A DNA stretch of 64,000 nt, from contig NZ_NFVA01000017.1 in the NCBI RefSeq assembly GCF_002264395.1, forward strand, positions 19,875 through 83,874, read 5' to 3'. The DNA comes from Paenibacillus sp. VTT E-133291. GTDB taxonomy: Bacteria; Bacillota; Bacilli; Paenibacillales; Paenibacillaceae. A program made the position numbers and the translations under genes. The notes under the pieces were generated by a model that worked only from the letters and a program-made list of their open reading frames with translations, ran no database searches and was not told where the DNA came from. Positions 44,866-52,127 of this stretch are shown here, one piece after another (within the stretch, counting starts at the first letter, position 1; each line of letters opens with the position of its first letter).

Positions 44866-46579
44866 GCTGCTTCGCCTCCTCTACCTGTGATTCATAAATC
44901 TTGCGGTACAGCGCCGAGCTTGTCATAAGCTCGTCATGTGTTCCTTTACCGATTAAGCGTCCTTCGTCCAGCAGCAGAATCAAATCTGCAGATGCAGTAG
45001 AACTGATCTTCTGAGTAATCAGGAAGGTTGTACATGAAATTTCTTTCAGTGCCTCCAGCAAAAGTCCTTCTGTCACAGCATCAAGCGCACTCGTACTGTC
45101 ATCGAGGATCAAAATAGCAGGTTTCCTCACAAGCGCCCGAGCGATGGTCAAGCGTTGCTTTTGCCCACCAGACAGATTTACCCCCCGCTGACCAAGCATG
45201 GTGTCATAACCTTTAGGCAGATCCATCACTGTTGCGTGAATTTGTGCGGCAGCTGCTGCGTGTTCGATTTGTTCCTGTGTGGCATATTCATTGCCCCAAG
45301 CGATATTATCGCGAATCGATCCGCTGAAGAGCTGCAGTTCTTGAGGAACGTAACCGATTGATCGCCGCAATCTTGAAATATCGATGTTGGTGCTCTTTTG
45401 CCCATCAATGCGAATGATACCGTCTGTCTCTTCATATAAACGCGGGATTAGACCGACAAGAGAAGACTTTCCTGATCCGGTGGCTCCCATAATCGCTACC
45501 CGCTCACCAGCAGCAACTTCAAAAGTAATATCCTCTAGCACCGAAATATCACTCTCCGGATACTTGAAGCTGATGTCTTCAAATTGGACGTGACCCTGTA
45601 TCGGTTCGCCCTTTGCGGTTCCGCCTTCCTTAACTCCAGCGCCTGCTGACATCACTTCTGTAATACGCTGGGAGGAGGCACGTGCTCGGGAAATTGTAAC
45701 GACAAGTCCAGATATAGCTGACAACGCTCCTATGGTTCGTAATGAGTAATTAATAACTGCAACAGTTTCTCCTAAAGTAGCATCCCCATTTGCAATCTCA
45801 ATCCGTCCAAACCATAGGATCGACATAATCGCTGCATTCACAATAAGCATAACAAATGGCATCGTTGTCTCCGTCAAACGTAGCGCCGATACCGTGGATT
45901 TCATCAAATTCCCGCTAAAGACCGTGAAACGTCCAATCTCATGTCCCATGCGCACGAACACACGAATTAAGCGAATTCCCGTTAAATTCTCCTGAATTAC
46001 ACCATTCACACCGTCAAGCCGATTTTGTACGTTGCGAAATAACAAAGAAGCTTTTCTCATGATGAAGTATAGGAAGAGAAGCAACAAAGGTAGAGCTACA
46101 GTGAGAAATAATCCCAGCTTCACATGAACAACCAATGCCATAATCACACTGCCCACCACAACCAGTGGCACCCGTGTCATAAAGCGGAGGCTCATAAATA
46201 TAGTGTCCTGCAGCTGCGATACATCGCCGGTAAGACGAGTGATCAGCGAAGAAGTAGCAAACCGGTTGAATACTGCATATGTAAAGGACTGTACCTTTTC
46301 ATATAACTTGTCCCTAAGATCAAACGCAAAGCTCTGACTCGCATGGGCAGCAAAAAAAGAACTTAATACCCCAGCTATAAACGCGACTACCGCGCTGCCG
46401 ATCAATACACCGCCCCAGAGCCATACTACAGAGGAATTCTGTTCTTTAATGCCCTGGTCAATAATCTTGGAAATGAGTAAAGGCTGTGACAATTCCACCG
46501 CTAGTTCAATAAGCATCATCACTAGGGCAGCTATTGCAGCGACTTTATATTTTTTGAGAAAAGAGAAAATCAAACCCAT
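44846..46579 (-). CDS. Heterodimeric ABC exporter subunit (degenerate-site half)
   Basis: A 577-residue fused permease-ATPase from the ATG at 46579 (AGAGGG, 7 nt). It has six membrane helices, Walker A GATGSGKSS, canonical signature LSGGQKQR and Walker B ILILDDSTSALD, where Asp replaces the catalytic Glu. Signature and Glu are therefore split between the two partners in the usual heterodimer way, leaving one hydrolytic site. It follows a 69-residue coiled-coil gene by 17 bp, and all three are probably one operon. Confidence 0.92.
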   Translation of the reverse strand: MGLIFSFLKKYKVAAIAALVMMLIELAVELSQPLLISKIIDQGIKEQNSSVVWLWGGVLIGSAVVAFIAGVLSSFFAAHASQSFAFDLRDKLYEKVQSFTYAVFNRFATSSLITRLTGDVSQLQDTIFMSLRFMTRVPLVVVGSVIMALVVHVKLGLFLTVALPLLLLFLYFIMRKASLLFRNVQNRLDGVNGVIQENLTGIRLIRVFVRMGHEIGRFTVFSGNLMKSTVSALRLTETTMPFVMLIVNAAIMSILWFGRIEIANGDATLGETVAVINYSLRTIGALSAISGLVVTISRARASSQRITEVMSAGAGVKEGGTAKGEPIQGHVQFEDISFKYPESDISVLEDITFEVAAGERVAIMGATGSGKSSLVGLIPRLYEETDGIIRIDGQKSTNIDISRLRRSIGYVPQELQLFSGSIRDNIAWGNEYATQEQIEHAAAAAQIHATVMDLPKGYDTMLGQRGVNLSGGQKQRLTIARALVRKPAILILDDSTSALDAVTEGLLLEALKEISCTTFLITQKISSTASADLILLLDEGRLIGKGTHDELMTSSALYRKIYESQVEEAKQHVQSNS

Positions 46580-46596
46580 TCGCATACCCTCTTTTT

Positions 46597-46806
46597 CTAT
46601 TCGTACAGTGCATCCCTTAAACGTGTCGACATTGTGGAGGCCTGCCCAGTTTTCATTATTGCCCGCCGCAGCGCTTTATTGCTTCGATTCAATTCCACCA
46701 AATCTGCCATCATCTCTTCCAGCAAAGCCTTAGCCTCGATAGAAAGATTTCCATTCTGCTGAATCAGAGCTAACCGTTCCTTGTATTCGTCTATTTTTTC
46801 AGTCAC
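46597..46806 (-). CDS. Small helical protein of unknown function
   Basis: A 69-residue protein, best started at the GTG at 46806, which has GGAAG 8 nt upstream; the longer ATG frame to 46854 runs through that RBS. It is almost wholly charged alpha helix (MTEKIDEYKERL onwards) without membrane or signal segments, probably a coiled coil. It is the first gene of the ABC exporter operon. I do not recognise a family; a regulatory or stabilising partner of the exporter is conceivable. Confidence 0.6.
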   Translation of the reverse strand: MTEKIDEYKERLALIQQNGNLSIEAKALLEEMMADLVELNRSNKALRRAIMKTGQASTMSTRLRDALYE

Positions 46807-46958
46807 ACATATTACTTCCTTTCTAATCAAATGATTCCTTTTATCATACCACATTCAATTCTATCGCAATGTTTTCACTGGATACAGCTGACACGAATAT
46901 GATACTCTAATAAGGTCGCATTTTTAAAATTAGATTATTGGCTTATACGAAAGGATAG

Positions 46959-47534
46959 ATGGAAGTGGCACAATTGTTTTTCAAATACGGAGCAATGAAC
47001 AGCGGTAAATCTATTGAGATACTCAAGGTTGCGCATAATTATGAAGAGCAAGGGAAATCGGTGCTCATTTTCACTCCATCCATAGACGATCGGGACGAAG
47101 TTGGTTTTATCTCCTCCCGTATTGGACTGCGGAAACAGGCAATACCTATTGACGAGAATACCGATATCTATAACATTGTCAGCAGCCACCAGCCCAAACC
47201 CCACTGTGTTCTTATTGATGAATGTCAATTTCTAAGCAAGGACTGCATTCTGCAGCTAGTACGCATTGTGGATGAACTGGGCATTCCCGTGATGGCGTTT
47301 GGCCTTAAAAATGATTTTCAGAATCAGCTATTTGAAGGCAGCAAATACATGCTGATTTACGCTGATAAAATCGAGGAAATGAAGACCATTTGCTGGTTCT
47401 GCGAGCGCAAAGCAACGATGGCTCTAAGAGTAGAAAATGGTAAGCCTGTATACAGCGGCAAGCAAATCCAAATCGGCGGCAACGAAGCTTACTATCCGGT
47501 GTGCCGTAAATGCCACAAGAATCCTCCACTATAA
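46959..47534 (+). CDS. tdk: Thymidine kinase
   Basis: A 191-residue type II thymidine kinase: P-loop [12 protein letters not shown], the Walker B-like [10 protein letters not shown] with catalytic Glu, and a zinc-binding lasso domain with CWFC and CRKC Cys pairs. It phosphorylates thymidine to dTMP, countering the loss through pdp. It is monocistronic with GAAAGG upstream, and divergent from the exporter operon. Confidence 0.95.
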   Translation: MEVAQLFFKYGAMNSGKSIEILKVAHNYEEQGKSVLIFTPSIDDRDEVGFISSRIGLRKQAIPIDENTDIYNIVSSHQPKPHCVLIDECQFLSKDCILQLVRIVDELGIPVMAFGLKNDFQNQLFEGSKYMLIYADKIEEMKTICWFCERKATMALRVENGKPVYSGKQIQIGGNEAYYPVCRKCHKNPPL

Positions 47535-47615
47535 AATATACCCCAAAGTGAGGCTTTGTTTCGAAGCTTACTCGGGTACTTTGCGGGGGGCCCAGAATAT
47601 ATACCTTTAGCTAAA

Positions 47616-47657
47616 AAAGCATTCCGAAGCCGTGATGGCCTCAGGAATGCTTTTTTT
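47616..47657. terminator. Bidirectional terminator between tdk and the DinB-family gene
   Basis: AAAGCATTCC and GGAATGCTTT form a 10-bp stem flanked by A and T runs, so it works in both directions. A second, imperfect GC-rich hairpin lies at about 47542-47589. Confidence 0.85.
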
Positions 47658-47679
47658 ATAGAAAAGAAATATTCCTTGC

Positions 47680-48198
47680 TTAAACCAGGTATCTTTCTTT
47701 AAGAATATTCAAATGATGAAGATCATGACCAATCATTACGCAGGCCACTGCCCTCGCGGAGATGGTTGCATTGTTAACCGTTCCCTTGCGAGTCCATGCA
47801 TCATCCGGCAAAGTGTCCAAAAGAGCTTGCGTTGACGCTCGGACAAGCTTGTAATGAGCCAGTAGTTTTTCAAGAGTGTGCGCTTCAAAATTTGCGGTAG
47901 GCACATAGTCTTTTTCATCAAAGCCCGCCAGCGGGGTCGTATCTCCTCTTGCCACACGCAACAAACGATAGGACATAATTCTTCCGGTATCCGCCAAATG
48001 ACCTACCATTTCCTTTATACTCCATTTGTCAGGAGCGTAACGATGCTCTCCTTGTTCTTCTGTAAGGTGCGAAATAAAGCTACAAATCTCATCCGTCTGC
48101 TCTCTAAAAATGGTACAAATGTCTCCATCAACTGGCACTAAATCGACATACTTTGATAATTCACGAAGGTACTCACTGCTTTCTGGGCGTTGATCCAT
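47680..48198 (-). CDS. DinB-family four-helix-bundle protein
   Basis: A 172-residue DinB_2-type protein with the three expected metal His: one in MVGHLADT and two in IGHDLHHLNIL. The family includes bacillithiol-dependent transferases and damage-inducible proteins, but members are poorly characterised. The gene stands alone between two terminators or regulatory regions and is divergent from the Agr-like cassette. Confidence 0.85.
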   Translation of the reverse strand: MDQRPESSEYLRELSKYVDLVPVDGDICTIFREQTDEICSFISHLTEEQGEHRYAPDKWSIKEMVGHLADTGRIMSYRLLRVARGDTTPLAGFDEKDYVPTANFEAHTLEKLLAHYKLVRASTQALLDTLPDDAWTRKGTVNNATISARAVACVMIGHDLHHLNILKERYLV

Positions 48199-48335
48199 GT
48201 CTAAACTCCTCTCATTTTGATTTTTTTCGAAAAAATAGGAGGAAAATAATGCTGTAGTTGTTGTATTTTAGTTCATTATATACGATACTTGCATTAATAG
48301 GGTTAGTTACACTATAAGTCATCGGGAGTGTAGGC

Positions 48336-49001
48336 ATGCTAGATTTTATTCTTTTTATGATATTTTCAATATTAGAGACTTACGCAATGTTCTTTCTGGC
48401 TTTCAAAATCTTCAAAATTGACTTATATCATAAAGAGATAGTGTTTGCTGGTTTTATTATGGGCTTTTTTTCTTATACTCTTAGAATTAACTATGGGATA
48501 GCTTCATTAGATATTTTCTCACAATATGCACTAATGTTTGGTTTTATGTGGATGTTATTCCGGATTCATCCCTTCTACGCTTCCATATTAACCGGGATGA
48601 CCTATCAAGCTTACTCGGTGATTCAAGCCAGTATTGTGTATTTATTACACTCTGTAATCAACATACCTCTAAATACTTCGGACCCGATTACAGAAAACAT
48701 AATGACAATGCAGATTTTATCAGCATTAGCCGCGATTCTCATTGGTATATATGTGGGTCATAAACGTATTGGATTTGACTTTGTACCTGATAGACCCGAT
48801 GTAAAAGTTAAACCAACAACTAGCGAGAAAATATTATTCGCTCTTAATCTTCCTACAGTAATTCTCGTTACTTTATTCACCTACTTTATTGAATCTAATT
48901 TCTTTTATTTGATCCCAATTTTCTATGGAATACTATTATGGGGATATCTATATTTCTCCTACAAAAAGGATAGAAATAATTATGAGTCATTTAACTTTTA
49001 A
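48336..49001 (+). CDS. Multi-helix membrane protein, possible kinase-less peptide receptor
   Basis: A 221-residue protein with six or seven hydrophobic segments (about residues 3-24, 35-52, 62-78, 82-108, 122-142, 168-188, 190-208) and a short charged C-terminus. RBS GGGAG is 7 nt before the ATG. Size and helix count resemble the sensor half of AgrC, but no DHp or HATPase domain follows; instead the gene ends 20 bp inside agrB. With the receiver-less LytTR gene downstream it recalls LytTR regulatory systems (HdrRM, BrsRM), where a membrane protein restrains the regulator. It could be a truncated AgrC or a distinct family. No database family is recognised. Confidence 0.65.
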   Translation: MLDFILFMIFSILETYAMFFLAFKIFKIDLYHKEIVFAGFIMGFFSYTLRINYGIASLDIFSQYALMFGFMWMLFRIHPFYASILTGMTYQAYSVIQASIVYLLHSVINIPLNTSDPITENIMTMQILSALAAILIGIYVGHKRIGFDFVPDRPDVKVKPTTSEKILFALNLPTVILVTLFTYFIESNFFYLIPIFYGILLWGYLYFSYKKDRNNYESFNF

Positions 49002-49509
49002 AATTGTTGAGGTCATTAAGAAAAGTAATCCAGAGCAAACGCATTCCATTGAAATCATGCATTATGCCCTTAACATTATTTTGAATACTTTATTCATTAT
49101 TATAACTTCGTTATGCATTGGCGGGCTTACTGGACAGCTAAAGGAAACATTCTTAGCCTTATTCAGCTTCATACTCCTAAGAATGGCATCCGGTGGGGTA
49201 CATTTAAAATCCGCAAGGTCCTGCAATATTGTATCTATCTTTATCTGTTCACTGATCCCTCATATCACTTCTCTAATACATAACCATATCCTTTGGATTA
49301 ATCTTTTTTCTTTACTTGTAATGATCTTATGTGCTCCAAATCCTGATGCTAATGCACAAATACCCAAAGAATGGTATTCGGGTTTCAAGATCATTTCCAT
49401 AATTCTGGTTTCTTTGAATTTTTGGCTCCATTCGCCTGTCATTGGATTGGCATTTTTAGTTCAATCCTTTACAGTTATAATCCCATTGCAAAGGAGGCCA
49501 ATCAGATGA
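48982..49509 (+). CDS. agrB: AgrB-family pro-peptide processing protease
   Basis: A 175-residue membrane cysteine protease from the ATG at 48982 (AAAGGATAG upstream). The catalytic pair is His74 in SGGVHLKS and Cys81 in ARSC, seven apart as in S. aureus AgrB (His77, Cys84). Four to six helices are predicted. AgrB cleaves the AgrD C-terminal tail and helps cyclise and export the peptide. It overlaps the upstream membrane-protein gene by 20 bp and the downstream agrD-like gene by an ATGA junction, so all are tightly coupled. Confidence 0.93.
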   Translation: MSHLTFKIVEVIKKSNPEQTHSIEIMHYALNIILNTLFIIITSLCIGGLTGQLKETFLALFSFILLRMASGGVHLKSARSCNIVSIFICSLIPHITSLIHNHILWINLFSLLVMILCAPNPDANAQIPKEWYSGFKIISIILVSLNFWLHSPVIGLAFLVQSFTVIIPLQRRPIR

Positions 49510-49625
49510 GAAAAACTTTAGCTCGCTATGTTTCTAACATATTAGGTACTTCCGCTGTTGTTTTTGCAACGGTTTTGAAACCATTTGCTTACAGCCCTGA
49601 AATTCCAAAAGAACTACGCAAGTAA
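49506..49625 (+). CDS. agrD: AgrD-like autoinducer pro-peptide without cysteine
   Basis: A 39-residue peptide with AGGAGG 7 nt before its ATG, which overlaps the agrB stop. A basic amphipathic leader (MRKTLARYVSNIL) is followed by a hydrophobic core and a C-terminal SPEIPKELRK tail very like the EVEVPKEL tail of S. aureus AgrD. No Cys is present anywhere, and no Ser lies at the expected ring position about five residues before the tail; the nearest hydroxyl residues are Thr22 and Ser30. The product may be a larger lactone through Thr22 or a linear peptide. Confidence 0.82.
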   Translation: MRKTLARYVSNILGTSAVVFATVLKPFAYSPEIPKELRK

Positions 49626-49646
49626 TTAAACAAGGATGGGGAAAAG

Positions 49647-49979
49647 ATGCGTGTCTTACAGAAAGACGGTTCCTCTAGTGATATTCTAGAGGAAGAAATA
49701 TTGTATTTCTCGAATTATAAAAATACAATATTCGTCCATACGAAAGAAGGCGAATTTATTCTCCCCACCACGCTCTCCGATCTTTCCGTAGCGTATGAGG
49801 GTAAGGGATTCGAACGCCTTGACCGCAGCAATGTCGTCAATATTAACAACATAGAAGGCTACGATCCCGAGCGGAAGATTGTATGCTTTAATCAAGGCAA
49901 GCAGTTCACTACTGTATCGGAATCCAATGAACCTCGCCTAAAGAAGTACTTATCTATTCTTAAGAAAAACTCCGAATAA
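49647..49979 (+). CDS. Stand-alone LytTR-domain DNA-binding protein
   Basis: A 110-residue protein that is almost entirely a LytTR domain (EEEILYFSNYKNTIFVHT, then LDRSNVVNINNIEGY, the typical beta-strand DNA-binding core). It lacks the receiver domain of AgrA. It starts 21 bp after the agrD-like gene with GGATGGGG as RBS and closes the cassette, ending at a strong terminator. It probably binds a direct repeat upstream of the cassette or of unlinked targets, and may be held at the membrane by the 221-residue protein. Confidence 0.88.
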   Translation: MRVLQKDGSSSDILEEEILYFSNYKNTIFVHTKEGEFILPTTLSDLSVAYEGKGFERLDRSNVVNINNIEGYDPERKIVCFNQGKQFTTVSESNEPRLKKYLSILKKNSE

Positions 49980-49980
49980 A

Positions 49981-50020
49981 ACAATCCCGACATGTAGTGT
50001 ACATGTCGGGATTGTTTTTG
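49981..50020 (+). terminator. Rho-independent terminator of the Agr-like cassette
   Basis: A perfect 15-bp stem (ACAATCCCGACATGT and complement) with a 5-nt loop, followed by TTTTGTTT. Confidence 0.92.
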
Positions 50021-50198
50021 TTTATTAAAATTCAAACTAATCCAAGCTGCTATAACCACATAAAAATAGCCATTATGCCATAATTACCCTAAGATGTAAA
50101 GATAAATTCGTAAGATGAATGACAGGAGACGGATTCTATTCCAAATGATACCATATATATAAACGTATAATAAAAACAATAAATCATGGAGGAACCAT

Positions 50199-50372
50199 AT
50201 GAATTACTATTTTCATCCCTCACCACGCCCCTCTTCGCTTGAATCGATATCTGATGAAGAATTACTTAACATCTATAAACTAGCGGTTGAGGCACAAGCT
50301 TTACCAGATTTCATAGCGATTGTTAGAGAGATTTTAGACAGTAGAGATCTCATACAAACTGAGAAATCATAA
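50199..50372 (+). CDS. sda: Sda-like sporulation histidine-kinase inhibitor
   Basis: A 57-residue protein (ATG at 50199, GGAGG 6 nt upstream). After a Pro/Ser-rich 15-residue extension, the helical hairpin ISDEELLNIYKLAVEA..DFIAIVREI aligns with B. subtilis Sda (LSDELLIESYFKATEM..DFIELIENEI), keeping the S-D-E-L-L, A-E and D-F-I positions. Sda binds the dimerisation domain of sporulation kinases such as KinA and delays sporulation during DNA replication stress. A TATAAT at 50166-50171 may be its -10. No consensus DnaA boxes were seen upstream. It lies just after the quorum-sensing cassette. Confidence 0.78.
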   Translation: MNYYFHPSPRPSSLESISDEELLNIYKLAVEAQALPDFIAIVREILDSRDLIQTEKS

Positions 50373-50482
50373 CATCCCCTGCACAAATTAATTCGCTATT
50401 TATGACACAACTATATAATTTTCCATGGCTTCACCGCGAGTGTTCTCTAGTTTGTCTTCATGTTAACTTCATAAACATAAAG

Positions 50483-50516
50483 AAGGTAGAGCCTCCTGAC
50501 GGCCCTACCTTTTTTA
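50483..50516 (+). terminator. Terminator downstream of sda
   Basis: AGGTAG..GCC pairs with GGC..CTACCT and is followed by TTTTTTAT. Confidence 0.8.
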
Positions 50517-50554
50517 TATCCAGCAGTGACTACTCCCTAAAATAGGGTAATCTC

Positions 50555-50863
50555 CTACTCTGTAATTTCCGTTTTAAATACATTTTCCAATTTTCCGCCA
50601 AGTCTTTTCTTCAAAGGAACTTTAATATCTCTACCCAGCTCTTTGAAAAAAGTTTCTACATCACATTTCACATTTTGTGCAGTCGCAATTACAGCGCCAT
50701 CACCAACAATATTTTGATTCTCATCAAGAGGAACATCAACTTCGATATCATACTTTTTGGATAATGTCTTGATGTATCGTGCGAAGATCTCCAGCAATTC
50801 CTCGTTATTAAAATTCTCTATAGCGACTTTTCCCTTGCTGGTAAACTTCATGTTAATTTTCAT
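50555..50863 (-). CDS. Small protein of unknown function downstream of an XRE regulator
   Basis: A 102-residue soluble protein from the ATG at 50863 (AGGGGA at about 8 nt). The longer frame from 50968 has no RBS. It starts with a beta-strand-like MKINMKFTSKGKVAIENF, then an acidic/Lys-rich helical part and a basic C-terminus. No catalytic motif, signal or membrane segment is visible, and I do not recognise a family. It follows the XRE regulator by 119 bp on the same strand, so a regulator/effector pairing is possible. Confidence 0.6.
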   Translation of the reverse strand: MKINMKFTSKGKVAIENFNNEELLEIFARYIKTLSKKYDIEVDVPLDENQNIVGDGAVIATAQNVKCDVETFFKELGRDIKVPLKKRLGGKLENVFKTEITE

Positions 50864-50982
50864 TATTAATATCCCCTTTTCTGTCAAACCATTTTTAGTT
50901 GTTAGTTTATGGATCAAGATGAATAGATGGCTGCAAGAAAGGGCAACATTATTCATTTTTGAGATCATTTATGAAACACACA

Positions 50983-51642
50983 TTATTTATAAGCACCCTT
51001 TATCTGTTGTACTTTAAATTGCGTAAATTCTTTGAGCGCTTGTATGACCTGATCCTGTTCTTCTTCCTTCAGCTCATAAACGCACTCCCGTAACCACTCG
51101 CCAAATAGAAAGGCTTGACGCCCTTTCCGAGGGCTCTTTCTTAAGGAGTCGAGGCAACCCTCAAACTTATCGTTCAGGACGTCGGTAAGATTGTATTTCT
51201 CAATCTTCTCTATTACCATTCCTGCCCCATATTCCGTTTCATAAACTATGACTTCATTAGAATCAAAGGAAACGTAAGATGTTTCTTTACCTTCCTTTGC
51301 CCTGAATTCCTTAAGCTTGTTAAATGCCGTCTCATAAATGTAGTCCTGAGACTGTTTAAGCTGTGGCAGCTCATAACCATGCTTTAAGGTCTTGATATAT
51401 TCAATATCTGGCATATAGTCTGCCAAATGATACATCCGATTCTTCAGATCTGTTCCAAGTGCTTCGATGATCTTGTCCAGATTGTCTTTTAGCGGAATGC
51501 TCTCTCCACGTTCGATCTTGCTAAGCTGTGAGTAACTTATGCCGCTCTTTTCTTCAAGTCCTCTTAAGGTTAACCCTCTCGTCTTTCTGATGTGCCGAAT
51601 GAAATTACCCAGCTCATCGGGATAGTTCTCAAAATCATTCAT
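50983..51642 (-). CDS. XRE-family transcriptional regulator
   Basis: A 219-residue protein from the ATG at 51642 with GGGAGGTGAC upstream. An N-terminal Cro/CI helix-turn-helix (about residues 10-65, LTLRGLEEKSGISYSQLSKI) is followed by a helical and beta-rich C-terminal domain of about 140 residues without recognised metal or protease motifs. Such proteins often regulate their own promoter; an inverted repeat lies just upstream. The ligand and targets are unknown. Confidence 0.9.
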   Translation of the reverse strand: MNDFENYPDELGNFIRHIRKTRGLTLRGLEEKSGISYSQLSKIERGESIPLKDNLDKIIEALGTDLKNRMYHLADYMPDIEYIKTLKHGYELPQLKQSQDYIYETAFNKLKEFRAKEGKETSYVSFDSNEVIVYETEYGAGMVIEKIEKYNLTDVLNDKFEGCLDSLRKSPRKGRQAFLFGEWLRECVYELKEEEQDQVIQALKEFTQFKVQQIKGAYK

Positions 51643-51665
51643 GGGAGTCACCTCCCTACTATCAT

Positions 51666-51688
51666 AACACAACATAACAATTTGTGTT
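51666..51688. promoter_or_regulatory. Inverted repeat, possible XRE operator
   Basis: AACACAA (51666-51672) and TTGTGTT (51682-51688) form a perfect 7-bp inverted repeat with a 9-nt spacer, 24 bp upstream of the XRE start. The location suits an autoregulatory operator. Confidence 0.5.
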
Positions 51689-52083
51689 GGCTTATAACAA
51701 TTAATACTAGTAATTACTTGCCTCTAAAGGGTAATTCTTAGCACAACAAACCCAATATAATACTATATTTCCAAAGATCGGATAGACTTGATGCTCATCT
51801 GCCAGGCTCTGGCTTGTAAACCTTCCTTGGGAATTACAGCGAATCGGACCGAGGAGACCTTATTAAGCTAACTTCGGCCATTTTGCTCAGTGATCGGACT
51901 CAGATGCAACTGTTCATTAAAATATACTACGGTTCGGTGCAAAAGTATGACAATAAGAGTTATGATGTCCGAAAACTTGGGAAAAAAGATCAAAAAGTTG
52001 AAATAGCTGCAATACAGTCCATAACGATCCCAAACCATCTACTGTATGCAAACCATTGTGTGCTTTCAGCTAATCCAATTTGT
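51689..52083. other. Intergenic stretch, possibly a non-coding repeat
   Basis: About 400 bp between the XRE promoter and the terminator of the giant secreted protein. ATCGGAT or ATCGGAC occurs three times (51777, 51843, 51893), and a mildly open frame runs 51883-52086, but that frame has no RBS and unlikely composition. It reads like a decayed or dispersed non-coding repeat. No RNA family was recognised. Confidence 0.4.
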
Positions 52084-52084
52084 T

Positions 52085-52119
52085 AAAAAAACAGCCAGTC
52101 CCAACAACCTGGAACTGGC
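52085..52119 (-). terminator. Rho-independent terminator of the giant secreted-protein gene
   Basis: On the minus strand GCCAGTtCC pairs with GGgACTGGC, followed by TGTTTTTTT, 9 bp past the stop codon. Confidence 0.85.
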
Positions 52120-52127
52120 CATAATCG

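Noticed and set aside
47542..47589. GC-rich hairpin after tdk as a separate terminator
   Set aside because: The stem has bulges and no T-tract; the perfect hairpin at 47616-47657 is the better terminator.
51883..52086. 67-codon plus-strand frame near the giant-protein terminator
   Set aside because: No ribosome-binding site, ends in the terminator region and lies in a stretch that looks like a non-coding repeat.
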